From Ciona savignyi (taxonomy: Eukaryota > Chordata > Ascidiacea > Phlebobranchia > Cionidae): a stretch of 64,000 nt of DNA. Shown piece by piece: positions 1 through 10,729 of the stretch (positions within the stretch are counted from its first letter, which is position 1; each line of letters opens with the position of its first letter). The translations under genes were made by a program, and so were the position numbers. The stretch lies in NCBI GenBank assembly GCA_000149265.1, contig CH003398.1, forward strand, positions 446,476-510,475, read 5' to 3'. Under the pieces are notes generated by a model. The model was not told the origin of the DNA and ran no database searches. It was given only the letters and a program-made list of their open reading frames with translations.

Positions 1-1014
1 TATTTTATAAAGCTCAAACGATACACGTTTATTCACGTGAAACCCTAATTCTGTATAACTACAAACACAATTGTTGTGTATTACCCGAGGTGATTTAATG
101 ACCACAAACTAAGATCATGTTCATTAGAGCAATTAATCAATTCACAAGCCGTCAGATCAAATGGATCGGACTCAACTTTGTTACCATTATCAACATATCA
201 ACAGTAGATGGATAACAAGTTTAAGTTGGTAGTTGAGGGACCCAACAGTTCATGTTGAAAACCCTATTAAGTGCCAGTTGTATGTGCACAAAACAACATG
301 TTTTCCAATACCGCAGTAATCAGTATAACATAACCTTTTCCGCGCACTAAAGCTTTAGCTAACACTTCCTGCGTTATCATGCCACGATTTCACGATCCAC
401 TTGTTTAAAAGGTCACAAAACCTGATTTATTCGCTAAGGCGGCGAGCACGACTCAAAATTATGTCATAAAAGGTCAAAAACAGAAGGGAATAATCAGCGC
501 CCGAAGTGCACGTTTCAAAAGGAAAATATTTTGACCGAATATTGTGGTAATGTTGGGTATTACAACGAGAATAGTTCAGTAGAAACTGGGAAAAAAGGAT
601 CGATATTATGACAACGTTTTAAAACGCACAATGTTTTATAAGACTTGATTTTTTTTTATAAAAAATCATTATCAACGCGAATAGAATAATGTAAATAGGA
701 GATTTTCCTAATGGTTCGGTATATATTCATCCGCATATGATGGAACCATTTGCATAAAAAAAACAGCAAAAACATTGAAAAAAACGCACGATTATTCTTC
801 AATATTGGTTTTACTGTGTTCCCATTGCAAAAACAAGATTGGCAACACAATTTATGTATTGGTATTATCAAACGCCCTAAAAGAAACAAAAAGCTGACTA
901 ATTATTTAGCCTTACTTTTGGGTTGAGCAAAAAAAGGTTTAAAGTTTGTGTAAACAAGCGAGTTTAATCCGCTGGACCAAACAGCAGTGGAATCTCTATA
1001 GAGTTCAAACGAGT
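1..1014. other. 3' flank of EED, no coding feature seen
   Basis: This AT-rich stretch lies downstream of the EED stop codon on the minus strand and presumably includes its 3' UTR. Plus-strand tttatt motifs near 30 and 424 read as AATAAA on the minus strand and could be poly(A) signals, but nothing distinguishes one of them. Short open frames here have no recognisable protein similarity. Confidence 0.5.
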
Positions 1015-4000
1015 TCATTTTCCCTGAAGGTCCCATCTCCATATTGTGGAATCGTCACAAACGCATATAAGGATGCTTCCGTCCTTTGAAAATGCGGTTT
1101 GTCGGATCGTAGTCGTGCACCGTACGTTGCTTAGTGTATACGACCTGCAGGCAAAGTGCGTTTCTTTAGTGCGAGGCCGTGCTAAAGCAAAATGCACTGG
1201 GTCCAACCGATTCGTTTAAAGTGCGTTTCCTTTCGTTTAAATCCGTACTAATACAAAATGCACTGAGTCCAACTAATATATTTTCGTTTAAAGTGCGTTT
1301 CTTCAGTTTGACGTCGTATACTAATGCAAAATGAACTGGACTTTACCAGCTATAGATTCGTTTAATGTGCATTTCTTTAGTTTGAGGCCGTACTAATGCA
1401 AATTGCACTGGATTTAATCAACTATAGATTCGTTTAAAGTGCGTTTTTTTTTTAATTTGAGGCCGTACTAATGCAAATTGCACTGGAGTTTACCAACTAT
1501 AGATTCGTTTAATGTGCATTTCTTTAGTTTGAGGCCGTACTAATGCAAATTGCACTGGATTTAATCAACTATAAATTCGTTTACACGTTGTCCCGTGCAT
1601 GAATTTTATGTTTTTAGATTTCACTTCCGGTAATAATAGTAAGATAGTACAATTTGCGGAAAGGAGTGAAACTGCGCACTAAAATTACGGAACTCATTTA
1701 AACCCTGCACTAAACACTAATCTCTAACCCTTACTCTAACCCCATGTTTAAACTATCTCTGTCATAATCTTCATTTTAGTGAGCAGTTTTCCGCCTTTTA
1801 GTTTTCCCCAAAAACAAATGTTATTTCATGTCTTATTTTGCCGATAATAAAAAATACAATTACATCACAATTTATTTACAATGATGACGATGGTAATTAC
1901 AGATAATCGCATCGTTTGTGCAGTAATCTTGTAACAATGGTTATGTAATACTCCGGCGGTTCTCTTTAGATTCGTATCGTTTATTAAAACTGTTGGTTTC
2001 GTTAGATTTCTATCGTTTTTTATATAGTGATTCTCCCTATCGGCAATATTACTTTTAAAAAGTTCGGAAAAACAGGCCAATATACAGCGGTTAAAACACG
2101 TCAATAAAATGATATGGCATAACAAAGTTAATTTATTCGATTAACCGAGGGTTTTGCGGGATTTACAAGTGTAATACTTTATAGCAGAGATTAGGTTTTA
2201 GGACTTTTGTCCATATTTTATGTATCATGGGAAATTTTAGGGATAGAATAGGATATTTATGTTTTATCGTAAATAGGAAAACCAAGGGGTTAACACACGG
2301 GCAATCGTCAGATCACCTCTCGCCCACCGTCGGGTTATCGGAGCTAAACAGCCAGACTAATCGGTCGGACTTTTTATTTTATGTCGTGCCTATAATCGGT
2401 TCATAGGAGCTATTGCAGTGGCTAGTATGTGTTGGAGATATTTCAGTAATTTTTTCTTGATCCAATAAACGGTTAGACTCGAGTGTAATTTTCACGAATC
2501 GCCTTGATATAAGATTTTGGTTAGGAAAGGATAGGATATTCATGTTTATCCCCGTGAATGGGAAAATCAAAGGTGTTTACACACGGGCAATCGTCAGATC
2601 ACCTCGCGCCCACCGTCGGGTTACCGGAGCTATTGCAGTGTGTTAAGTTTGGGTAGACCCAATAAAGTGAGGGAGGGCCGGTAAGTTTGTTTAATGGGTT
2701 GATAAAATTAGATTTATAGAAGAAAGAATACAAACAACTGCAATATTCTCTGGCACGCAAAACAATTCGTGTATTTTAGTTGTTTAAAAAGTATATTTTG
2801 TAATAATACCATCATTGTAGTTTAGAAAGTTCCTTCGTCTTTTTTTTGGGAATTTAGACAGCGGGACGCGTTCGTAAATAAAAAAGAACTATTAAAAAAC
2901 AATACTTTTTGCTTTTATTATTTGAGAAATCCAGGTCCGGTAAAAATATAATCTTTGTTCGGATAGAATCTTAAAGGAGAATTAAATTTTCTTTAAAAGC
3001 TGACATTTATAGCGCATAGGTCATTACCTGTTGCCCTTTGCAATATCCTTCTCATATTTTGGGCTGGAAAAGTAAAAAGAAAAATCGAACTTTGACCAAA
3101 GTGTAGCGGTGTACATAACATTCGGTAGCGATTATTGGATAAATTTCGGGCATAGGTTCTAGGAAAGCGATTGTTTCGGAGAAAACAGACGCTGAGCTAA
3201 GAGCACAAGAGGTCGGCAAAACAATCATTAAAATGTAACTTTCTCATTACTTAACTGAGGCTGATTATGGAAACAGACAATAAAGAAGAATTGTCGCAAA
3301 AGGTAAACAAACAGGATTGGGAGTTCGAAAATGGAGAGATCAGTAAATAAGCAACTGAAAATAGATATTTTTCCGATTAGGAAAAACATGTTTTGCCTTC
3401 CTATAGAAAGGGTTAACGGAATAGGACCACTGGATGGGTAAACAATATCTATTACAAAAAATAGGTCCATATAAAATGTCTTTTGTTAGTGCATTGCGTA
3501 TTATATATATAAAATATATATAAGAAGGCCTGGGCTTTTACGAAAATACGGTGATAGAAAATGTCTAATTGTTTGTTCATTGTGCTATTTTATATGGAAG
3601 GCTTTACAATGCTACGGTGACAATGTAAATAAAAAAAAAAAACTAAACAAGAAGTATCACATAATGCCACCTTGTTTTTGAGGATGGAAAAGTAGAAAAA
3701 TCAGAAACCTCAACAGAACAAGAAACGAAAAATGACAGAGAACACGTACGCATATTAAATGAACTTTCTTTGCCTGTATTTTTTAAACGAATGATAAATG
3801 CGTTGGAATCGGGAGACGTCTGTGTGTGCTGGCCACTCTTACACGACATGATTGCCGAGTGGTAGCGTGTAGGCTTGTCAGGCCAAGGAACGTGTTATCA
3901 GAAATAGTTGGTTGCGCCATTTTAGCAAGGCACTTGTGCTATAACTTTGTTTTACGGGGAAACCCTAACGAAGGAAAGCGGGAAGGCGGGAGGGAGGGCA

Positions 4001-7000
4001 AATGTACATTAAAATGAATATTAGGGCCTTAGAGTTAGTTTTAAACATGGGGCTAGAGTTAGGTTTAGTTCTGGGGTTGAGATTATGTTTTAGGAAGGGT
4101 TAAAATTAATTTTTATAGTTGTAGTTAGCAGTTTGCCTTCTTTTAGTGTTGCCCTGGTTTCATGATTCGAAGTAATAGTAGGTATGTCTCCATCGTATTT
4201 AACATACTGTAATAGCTTCTCTAACTTGATGTTGGGCGCAACGCACGAGGTGATCTGATAAATACTTACGTTTATATATTTCGTTATGCCCTTTGATAAG
4301 GCACTGGTGATCTTGTATAGATAATACGAAAATGCAAACCAGTACATTAAATGGCCAAACAAAAACTGTCACAATATCCTCACCGTAAATAACCTGTAAA
4401 TGTAATAGCTCGGGTAACCCGACGTTGGGCGCGAGGTAATCCAGTTTTTGCAAGGAAAAATAAAATTATTGTGTACCGTAGTTGTGCCGCCTTGACACTC
4501 AGAGTTACATTGTGTTAACATGTAGGTTCCACGTCATTTTTTCTCCGGAATACCGTGTGTATTCACTGACGCGTTTTAACTACTGTTGCCATTTTATCCT
4601 GCCTACTTAACTTAAAATAATTATGCCATTCTTATTTGTACAAAAAGCAAAACCAAATTCTATTAAATGCCTTCGGAATTAGAGCAAAAATACAACGACA
4701 CATCAAGAGGGGAATCTAAAAGAAGGGAAAGCGGGAAGGCGGAAATCTGCACACTAAAATGAAGATTAGGGCATTAGAGTTAGTTTTATACATGGGGTTG
4801 GGTTAGTTCTGGGGTTGAGATTAGTATTTAGGGCAGGGTTTAAATTAGTTTTCTCAGTTTTAATGAGCAGTTTCCCTCCTTCCCTCTTTCCCTCCTTTTA
4901 ATGCTGCCCCATTAAGACGAACATAATATCTTACTTTGATTTAGCAGGGTCGAGTTGATTGAGTTCCCATATAAACGTCTTGCCATACTGATTTCCCACA
5001 GCGAGGTACTGCAATGTAAAATCGAATTTATAATCCTTATTGGTTGCAGGAGCGCCCGTTACTTTACTGAACATGGGTGTAGTTAGTTTTATTTTTTATA
5101 CCTTTCATGCAAATATACAAATAAAATTTTAGTTATAGCTCAGAAACAGGCAAAAAAATAAACAGTGTGTCTGGTTAGCTAAATTGGTAAAAGCGTCCTT
5201 GCGATAAATTAATGGATTCTATTAAACCTAAATAGAAGTCTGAATTATATACAACACAACGAATAGCTTTGGAAACCTGACGGTGGGTGCGAGGTTTTTC
5301 CATTTACGGACAATCCTAACATTTTCCTATAAAATTTTAAAAACGGGAAAACGATAACAAAACGACAGCTGTTAAAACAGGTCTATACGTGGCCGCGAAA
5401 ACAAAACGTATAAAAACTACAAAAAAATAAATAAATAGAACAGTGCGGTCGTTGTCGAATGGTTAGTGCGACTGATACAAATATCATCTAACATACAAAA
5501 AACGGTCTTAGCAACGATCCCATCATGGGTTCGAAACGGAGCCGGGTTAAAAAATAAAATTAAAATTGAAAAAAGTTTAAAATAAAAATTGGAAAACGTT
5601 TAAAATCAAAATTGAAAAAAGAAAAAAAAGACAAAAAAAATTGGAAAACGTTTAAATTAAAATTATTACACTTTTATATTTACCTTGTGCCAATAATCGA
5701 TTGCGAACCTCATGTACCAAATATCACAATGTTGGAAGTCCAATCGACTCAGCACGGTGACGTTGCTTTCTTTTGGCTTCAGCTGATCAACGTTGCAGTC
5801 TATAGAGCCTGGCTTCCAGCAAACTATGCTATTTTCGCATGACTGAAAGATCATTTGGGATTGTCACAATTTAAAAGGTTTGAAGCCTTTTAGCCGAAAA
5901 ATTATATGAATGTAATATCAATATGGTGACATATTATCATCCGACAGATTAGTCTGGTGGTTTAGTGCGTCGCCTTTCAACTGAAAGGTTGAAGGTTCAA
6001 AACTGCTCACCAGCTAGTCAGTATTCTCCTTGGGCAAGGCATTTACCGAACATTGCCAGAACCCAAGGGATTAATGGGTATTAATTAAAAGTTTAAAAAA
6101 ACTATTAAAAAGTTTGTTGCAATTCAAGCATATCAATATACCATACCTTGGACAATATGAAGTCACCAAACCAGCGTGCACAGTCGACATAGTTTTTATG
6201 AATATCCCTTGTTGAGAAGTATGGATTATGGAAATGTAGGGTGGGGAATGGCCTACAAAAAATAGCCGAATTTAGTGGTAACGTCGGAAATCATTAGATA
6301 GGTTAGAAGAGAGTACATAACAAAATAGACTTTGGGTTCAATTTTTACCCTGACTACATATTACATTTGGTAATCCAGTGGATATAAATGGATCAATGGA
6401 AAACTGAGATTATACTATATAGTATACACACTACAATAGCTCTGGCTAACTTATTTAATCAGACAATTCCTATCAAGAGCCGTGTTCCAGGACACAGCTG
6501 ACAAGGTTTTGGTGATCGGTTTTAAACATATAACCTTTTAGCTATACCTTTCTAACATATAACCTTTTTAGTTGATTTAAATATTAATAAAAAACTGAGA
6601 TTACAATATCTATACACACTACAATAGTTTTGGCAACCCAATTTTAACAAACAATTTTTACCAAAGTACACAGTTGGAAAGCTTCTGACGACTTGTTCCT
6701 AACATTTCACCTTTCAGCTGTATGACTAATACAATGAGCCATTCAGTCGGACTAACTGTATAACAGCAGTGCTTAAGCTACACAAGGCATGGACTTACTG
6801 GTTATTTGTGTTAGGTTTATAAACTTCTGATGCTTTAAGGGCAAGTTTCAAGTCATCTCCATCAAATTTCCATATCTTAAGTGAATGATCCATCCCACAA
6901 GAAATAATCTTTGTGCCGAATATGTCAAATTCCTAAAAGGATTAGTAGTAAAAAAAGCCTGGAAATTGTGCTAAAATTATAACTTAATATAAATAATAAT

Positions 7001-10000
7001 ATCATTTAAGATTTTAAAAAACTATTTAAAAATATTAAATTCGGTTACTGGTATACATATTTTTAGAAAATTAAAAAAAATCATCAATTTAGCGCTGTGA
7101 AACTGTTTTTTTTTCAGCCTTTACAATATTTTATGAGACTGGGTAAAACACGGATTTTTTGTCCGTGGATTAATTCATTCCCGGAGACTAATCCCCAACC
7201 CCACATTATGGGGATAAGTTTTATTAAACGAACTACTGTTTAAAATCACCATTTAAGTCAACAAATAAAGAGAAATCTGACTTTTACTTGATACAAATAA
7301 TCCACAAATAAAAATCCGAACTTTTTCTTGTGCCAACTTTGATTAAATTCTAGTTAACCTCAAAATTAGAAAAACCTATTGTATAAGTTTTAACTTACAC
7401 AGCTCAGGACTTCATCTCTGTGGCCTTCTACGCCACCAAATATACACACAAGTACGTCGGTTTTAATGTTCCACACGCGGAGTGAGTGGTCCTTCGATGC
7501 ACTTAGAAGGATGTGTGGCATACGAGGATGGAACTTCAATTCATTGACTGCATTTCCATGTCCGATATAATGCTGAGAGAAATTAGGACTAATTAGGTAT
7601 CTTATGTAAAATTCTTATATTAATCAAAGAGCAAAAAGGAGGAAACGGTTAGGATATGCATGAGCAACATATGATCTGCGGGCCAGCTCCTGCCGTGAAG
7701 GGATTTTGACCGGCCCACAGACTGTATCTAACCATACCCTGTAATTAAGATGTTGAATACTATTCATGAAATAATCCGGCCAACCAAGAACTTCATTTTA
7801 CCATATCGGACCCCCCGACTAGAGAAGTTGCCCGCCATGGGTTAGGATATGATGCTCATTTTTACCTCTATGAATGGCAAAACAACAGTGTTATGAAATT
7901 AGATTACCTTATGCCCACAAACCACAATCTGGTAACTGAAGTTTTGCAGTCTGTTGTATAAAGAAAATACTTTTGCTGCAGTTTTTGATCAACCTATAAA
8001 TCGACTGAATTAACCGTGTCCACCAAAAACCATCACTGAATATAATGACTGGTTTGAAAACTGGCTAACTTTTGTTTGTGGTGAGACTTACTACCATGCA
8101 GTAACTAAAATACACAGCTAAAACCCACACCCTTTAAGTAGTGATATCTATCAGTTATATATTCTTCAATTGAACAATGACATATTTCTTTCGATTAAAA
8201 TTAACAAAACAACACAATTAATCCTACTTTAATGCACTGCTTGGTTGAGACGTTTAGAACTCGGATAATTCCTCTTGAGCCAGCCACAGCGAGTAGAGGG
8301 TGTCCGCTTGTTGGGTCAACTGTCCACGTGCATGAGTAAAAATTCTCTTCACTCTATGTCCGTTATAACTTATAGGAAAATTAAAATATACACATAAACG
8401 GTTTTTAAAACTATTTAAAAATATTTAATTTATTTAGTGGCGAACAGAGTTTTATAAAATTAAAAAATAATCAATTTAGTGCTATGAAAATTGTTTTTTC
8501 AGCCTTTCTGTTACCAACTTATAGGAAAATTAAAATATACATATAAGGTTTTTATAGCTATCTAAGCTCTTTAAACGGCTGCAGTTACCCTTTAAGCGTT
8601 AAATATAAGTTTGCATTTTTTCCCATTTTTCATTACCGGTACATTTTAAATCGATTTTTTTAAAATCAAAACTTTAGCAAAAAATGGGCAAAAAATTGAC
8701 TATCGTTACTGGAACTACATATATAAATAAATATATATTGCCATTTCAATCATCTAAAAAAAAACTAAACCCATCAAAAACTAAACAATCATTAAAAATG
8801 CCAGTAGCTGGTCAAAGTCACAGAGTTATATATTTCATTAAATCAATCTGACTAATTTATAATTTACCCAAAAAGAATTTGCAAACTTAACACATATAGC
8901 AGCGTTTCTCAAACTATGGGTCGCGACCTACCGGTGGGTCGCGAAAGGAATCTTGGTGGGTCGTGAAAAGTTATAGAAAGCTCTGATTAACTATACTGGC
9001 TATTTCTTATACAAAAATCAAGGTGTAATTATAATAATTGTGACATCACACAATCTTGAATCGTGGCTTGATTCCAGAAGTGTGTTTCTTTGCAACGATA
9101 GCGTAACCTAGAAACTAACAACAACTATATATAAAGTTAAGTGGGTCGCCATAAATTGTGGTAATTAATAGTGGGTCCCAACTCTAAAAAGTTTGAGAAC
9201 CACTGACATATAGTATATATTACCGGTAAAAATACTAAAAAATATATACACAAAAAAATGTTATGGTAAAATTTTAAATTTTATTTTTTTATGTATTTAG
9301 TTTAGTTTAGTTTATTCATTTTTTGCCCCAGTTTTTAAAAATGGCAAACGAATTGTATAGAAAGGATACATCAGGGTCAGAGTAAGCTTGAAGCAGCTTG
9401 ATGTATCCATCCTCCCTACATTCGTACACAGCGATACGATTGCTGCCAACAGACGCGAACATGGGGTAATCGTCTTCAGAAGTGTGGTGACAAAATGAAA
9501 CTCCGAATAATGGCTGCCCATGGTCCTCCTGAAGTGTGAAGAATTTTTGAAAAACTTAACTTTTTTCTTTTTGGGGGAAACAGGGAGTACTTGTATATTA
9601 AATGGTATCTGTAATTTAATGAACTAATAGGATATTCATGTTTTTTCCTGTAAATAGGAAAAGCAAGCAGGTTACACAGGCAATACCTTGCGTCCACTGT
9701 CGGGTTATCGGAGCTATTGCAGTGTGTTGTGATGATTCAGATGATTGTTCGTTTGATTTAGTAGCACCCAAACCCAATAATCTATTTTCAGGCAATGTCC
9801 GTTAAGTGCCTTGCCCAAAGACACAACCGAATAGCTGGCGAACAGTTTTGAAACTGAAACCTCTCGGTTGAAAGGCGTTAAAGCGTTAAACTAACCCAGC
9901 ATACAAATCGGTGGGACAATAGGGTTCAACAAAGTAGATCTTAAAAAGGCAAAAACAGTTAAGATATATCACCTATTACAACGCATGGTGCAGTGAAAGA

Positions 10001-10553
10001 AACAAAAAATAAAAATTGTATTGTATTGTAGCTATTAGTAACTTTGTAAGCAAAGTTATTATTTCCCTTTATCAAAACCAAACGACACACCTAACTGATT
10101 TTTTAAATTTAATTTCATTCAATTGGAAAACTATTNNNNNNNNNNNNNNNNNNNNNNNNNNNNNNNNNNNNNNNNNNNNNNNNNNNNNNNNNNNNNNNNN
10201 NNNNNNNNNNNNNNNNNNNNNNNNNNNNNNNNNNNTTAAACGATTCGTATTAATTGACGTAAATTAAAAAAACGCAACTTCGCACCGCCATTTTTTTATA
10301 ACCAACGCTAGTTTTAAAGCAATTTGAATAAAATATTTACCTTTAATGAATTGGTGCACTTGAACAAGCCTTTTGTCGGCGGTTTCTTTGACATTTTACT
10401 TTTCCCTTTTCCACGTTTCGCTTTGTGCGTTGTGTGGTTTTCATTTTGAATAGGTTTCTCGTCTTTTACCGTCATCTCTTGTTTGGGAAGGTTTTCATCG
10501 ATGTTCTCGTCTTGTTCGGTCTTCGGATCGATATTGGGCACGTCGACTTCCAT
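1015..10553 (-). CDS. EED: Polycomb protein EED (PRC2 WD40 subunit), 9 coding exons
   Basis: EED is the WD40 beta-propeller of PRC2. It holds EZH2 and binds H3K27me3 in the nucleus. Exons on the minus strand: 10553-10341, 9528-9370, 8353-8228, 7572-7399, 6932-6799, 6252-6147, 5842-5684, 5008-4935, 1144-1015. All phases join, giving 1275 nt and 424 residues (human EED 441). Recognisable blocks are FKCTNSLK, then [73 protein letters not shown] and the C-terminal [13 protein letters not shown]. The aromatic-cage residues known from human EED (F97, Y148, W364, Y365) sit in conserved context here. The start is the first in-frame ATG (10553); the frame stays open upstream to about 10625 without an ATG. 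The N-terminus is acidic then Lys-rich. Introns carry SINEs, MITEs and a small hAT element. Identification is secure; exact N-terminus less so. Confidence 0.95.
1150..1585. repeat. Minisatellite, about 6 units of 62-76 bp, in the last EED intron
   Basis: Successive units start near 1157, 1219, 1291, 1364, 1437 and 1512. Each carries a version of agtgcgtttctttagtttga, then gtactaatgcaaaatgcact and a gattcgtttaa end. The first unit begins only about 10 bp from the EED exon 9 boundary (1144), so the array supplies the splice acceptor's pyrimidine-rich region on the minus strand. Confidence 0.85.
1640..1805 (-). repeat. Telomere-like MITE copy (reverse orientation)
   Basis: It matches in reverse the family best seen at 42292-42480: a gcggaaaggagtgaaactg-like end, an interior of ctaacccttactctaacccc type, and a gagcagttttccgcctttta-like end. 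Confidence 0.55.
2231..2372 (-). repeat. tRNA-derived SINE, partial
   Basis: Tail portion of the family described at 42852-43142, running from ataggatatttatg to the tRNA-like head remnant gccagactaatcggtcgga. The middle is deleted. Confidence 0.7.
2525..2645 (-). repeat. tRNA-derived SINE, tail fragment
   Basis: The copy starts at aggataggatattcatg and ends at gctattgcagtgtgtt, so only the tail half survives. It lies 150 bp from the copy at 2231-2372. Confidence 0.7.
3950..4160 (+). repeat. Telomere-like MITE copy
   Basis: Runs from gaaagcgggaaggcgggagg to a gcagtttgccttcttttagt end, with the interior of ttagggcc/ggggttgag runs typical of the family. Confidence 0.6.
4722..4912 (+). repeat. 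Telomere-like MITE copy
   Basis: Begins ctaaaagaagggaaagcggg and ends near ccttttaatgctgcccc. The two ends are imperfect inverted repeats. It lies about 25 bp from the EED exon 8 donor (4935) and is transcribed within that intron. Confidence 0.65.
5447..5550 (+). repeat. tRNA-like SINE head
   Basis: A box-like segment (gaatggttagtgcgac) and a B box-like segment (gggttcgaaacgg) are spaced as in a tRNA with an insertion. No acceptor-stem pairing supports a functional tRNA, so it is read as a SINE head. It belongs to a different family from the common SINE of this window. Confidence 0.4.
5942..6092 (+). repeat. tRNA-derived SINE, 5' half
   Basis: The head with A-box (gattagtctggtggtttag) and B-box (ggttgaaggttcaaaac) is present. 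The copy stops after the ggattaatgggt segment and lacks the tail. Confidence 0.7.
8900..9205. mobile_element. Short non-autonomous hAT-like element with 8-bp target duplication
   Basis: The element begins cagcgtttctcaaact and ends agtttgagaaccactg, which are inverted repeats with CAG/CTG ends. It is flanked on both sides by acatatag (8892-8899 and 9206-9213), the 8-bp duplication expected of hAT transposition. The interior has tgggtcgcgacc-type repeats and no coding sequence. It lies in EED intron 2. Confidence 0.85.
9625..9905 (-). repeat. tRNA-derived SINE, nearly full length
   Basis: Reads in reverse from aataggatattcatg to the head remnant ctaacccagcatacaaatcg. It lies between EED exons 2 and 1. 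Confidence 0.75.
10136..10235. other. Assembly gap (100 N)
   Basis: Run of N in EED intron 1. The adjacent exon phases join without it, so no EED coding exon need be missing. Confidence 0.99.
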
Positions 10554-10729
10554 TTGTTTAACCTCCACTTCGTTAAAATGATTTTCTGACTCGACTTCGC
10601 ATACGCGAGTTATTTCTCGCGCCAAATTTTTGCTGATTCAGAATTCGCGGTATGACTGGCAAGTTTTGCAACGACGATTTTCGTTTAATATCATTACAAA
10701 GCTATAGTTTAATAGAATCGTAGAATACA
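10554..10729. promoter_or_regulatory. Probable bidirectional promoter, EED / CDC23
   Basis: Only 176 bp separate the proposed EED start codon (10553, minus) from the CDC23 start codon (10730, plus), so both 5' UTRs and core promoters must overlap here. The segment is locally richer in CG dinucleotides (ctcgcgcc, gaattcgcgg) than its surroundings. No clear TATA box is seen. Promoter function is inferred from gene order. Confidence 0.6.

Larger units (their letters stand above)
1145..4934 (-). other. EED intron 8, repeat-filled
   Basis: No coding sequence is recognised in this 3.8-kb intron. It holds the minisatellite at 1150-1585, MITE copies near 1640-1805, 3950-4160 and 4722-4912, and SINE copies at 2231-2372 and 2525-2640. 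A TA-rich palindromic run lies near 3500-3520. The many short open frames are low-complexity or repeat-derived. Confidence 0.6.

Noticed and set aside
3228..3470. Hydrophobic 80-codon minus-strand ORF
   Set aside because: It lies within an EED intron, lacks splice context and similarity, and its hydrophobicity follows from AT-rich composition.
5447..5550. Possible tRNA gene (A- and B-box-like segments)
   Set aside because: The acceptor and D stems do not pair convincingly and the central region is too long, so it is treated as a SINE head.
10314..10625. EED N-terminus extended to 10625
   Set aside because: The extension has no ATG; translation more likely begins at the ATG at 10553.
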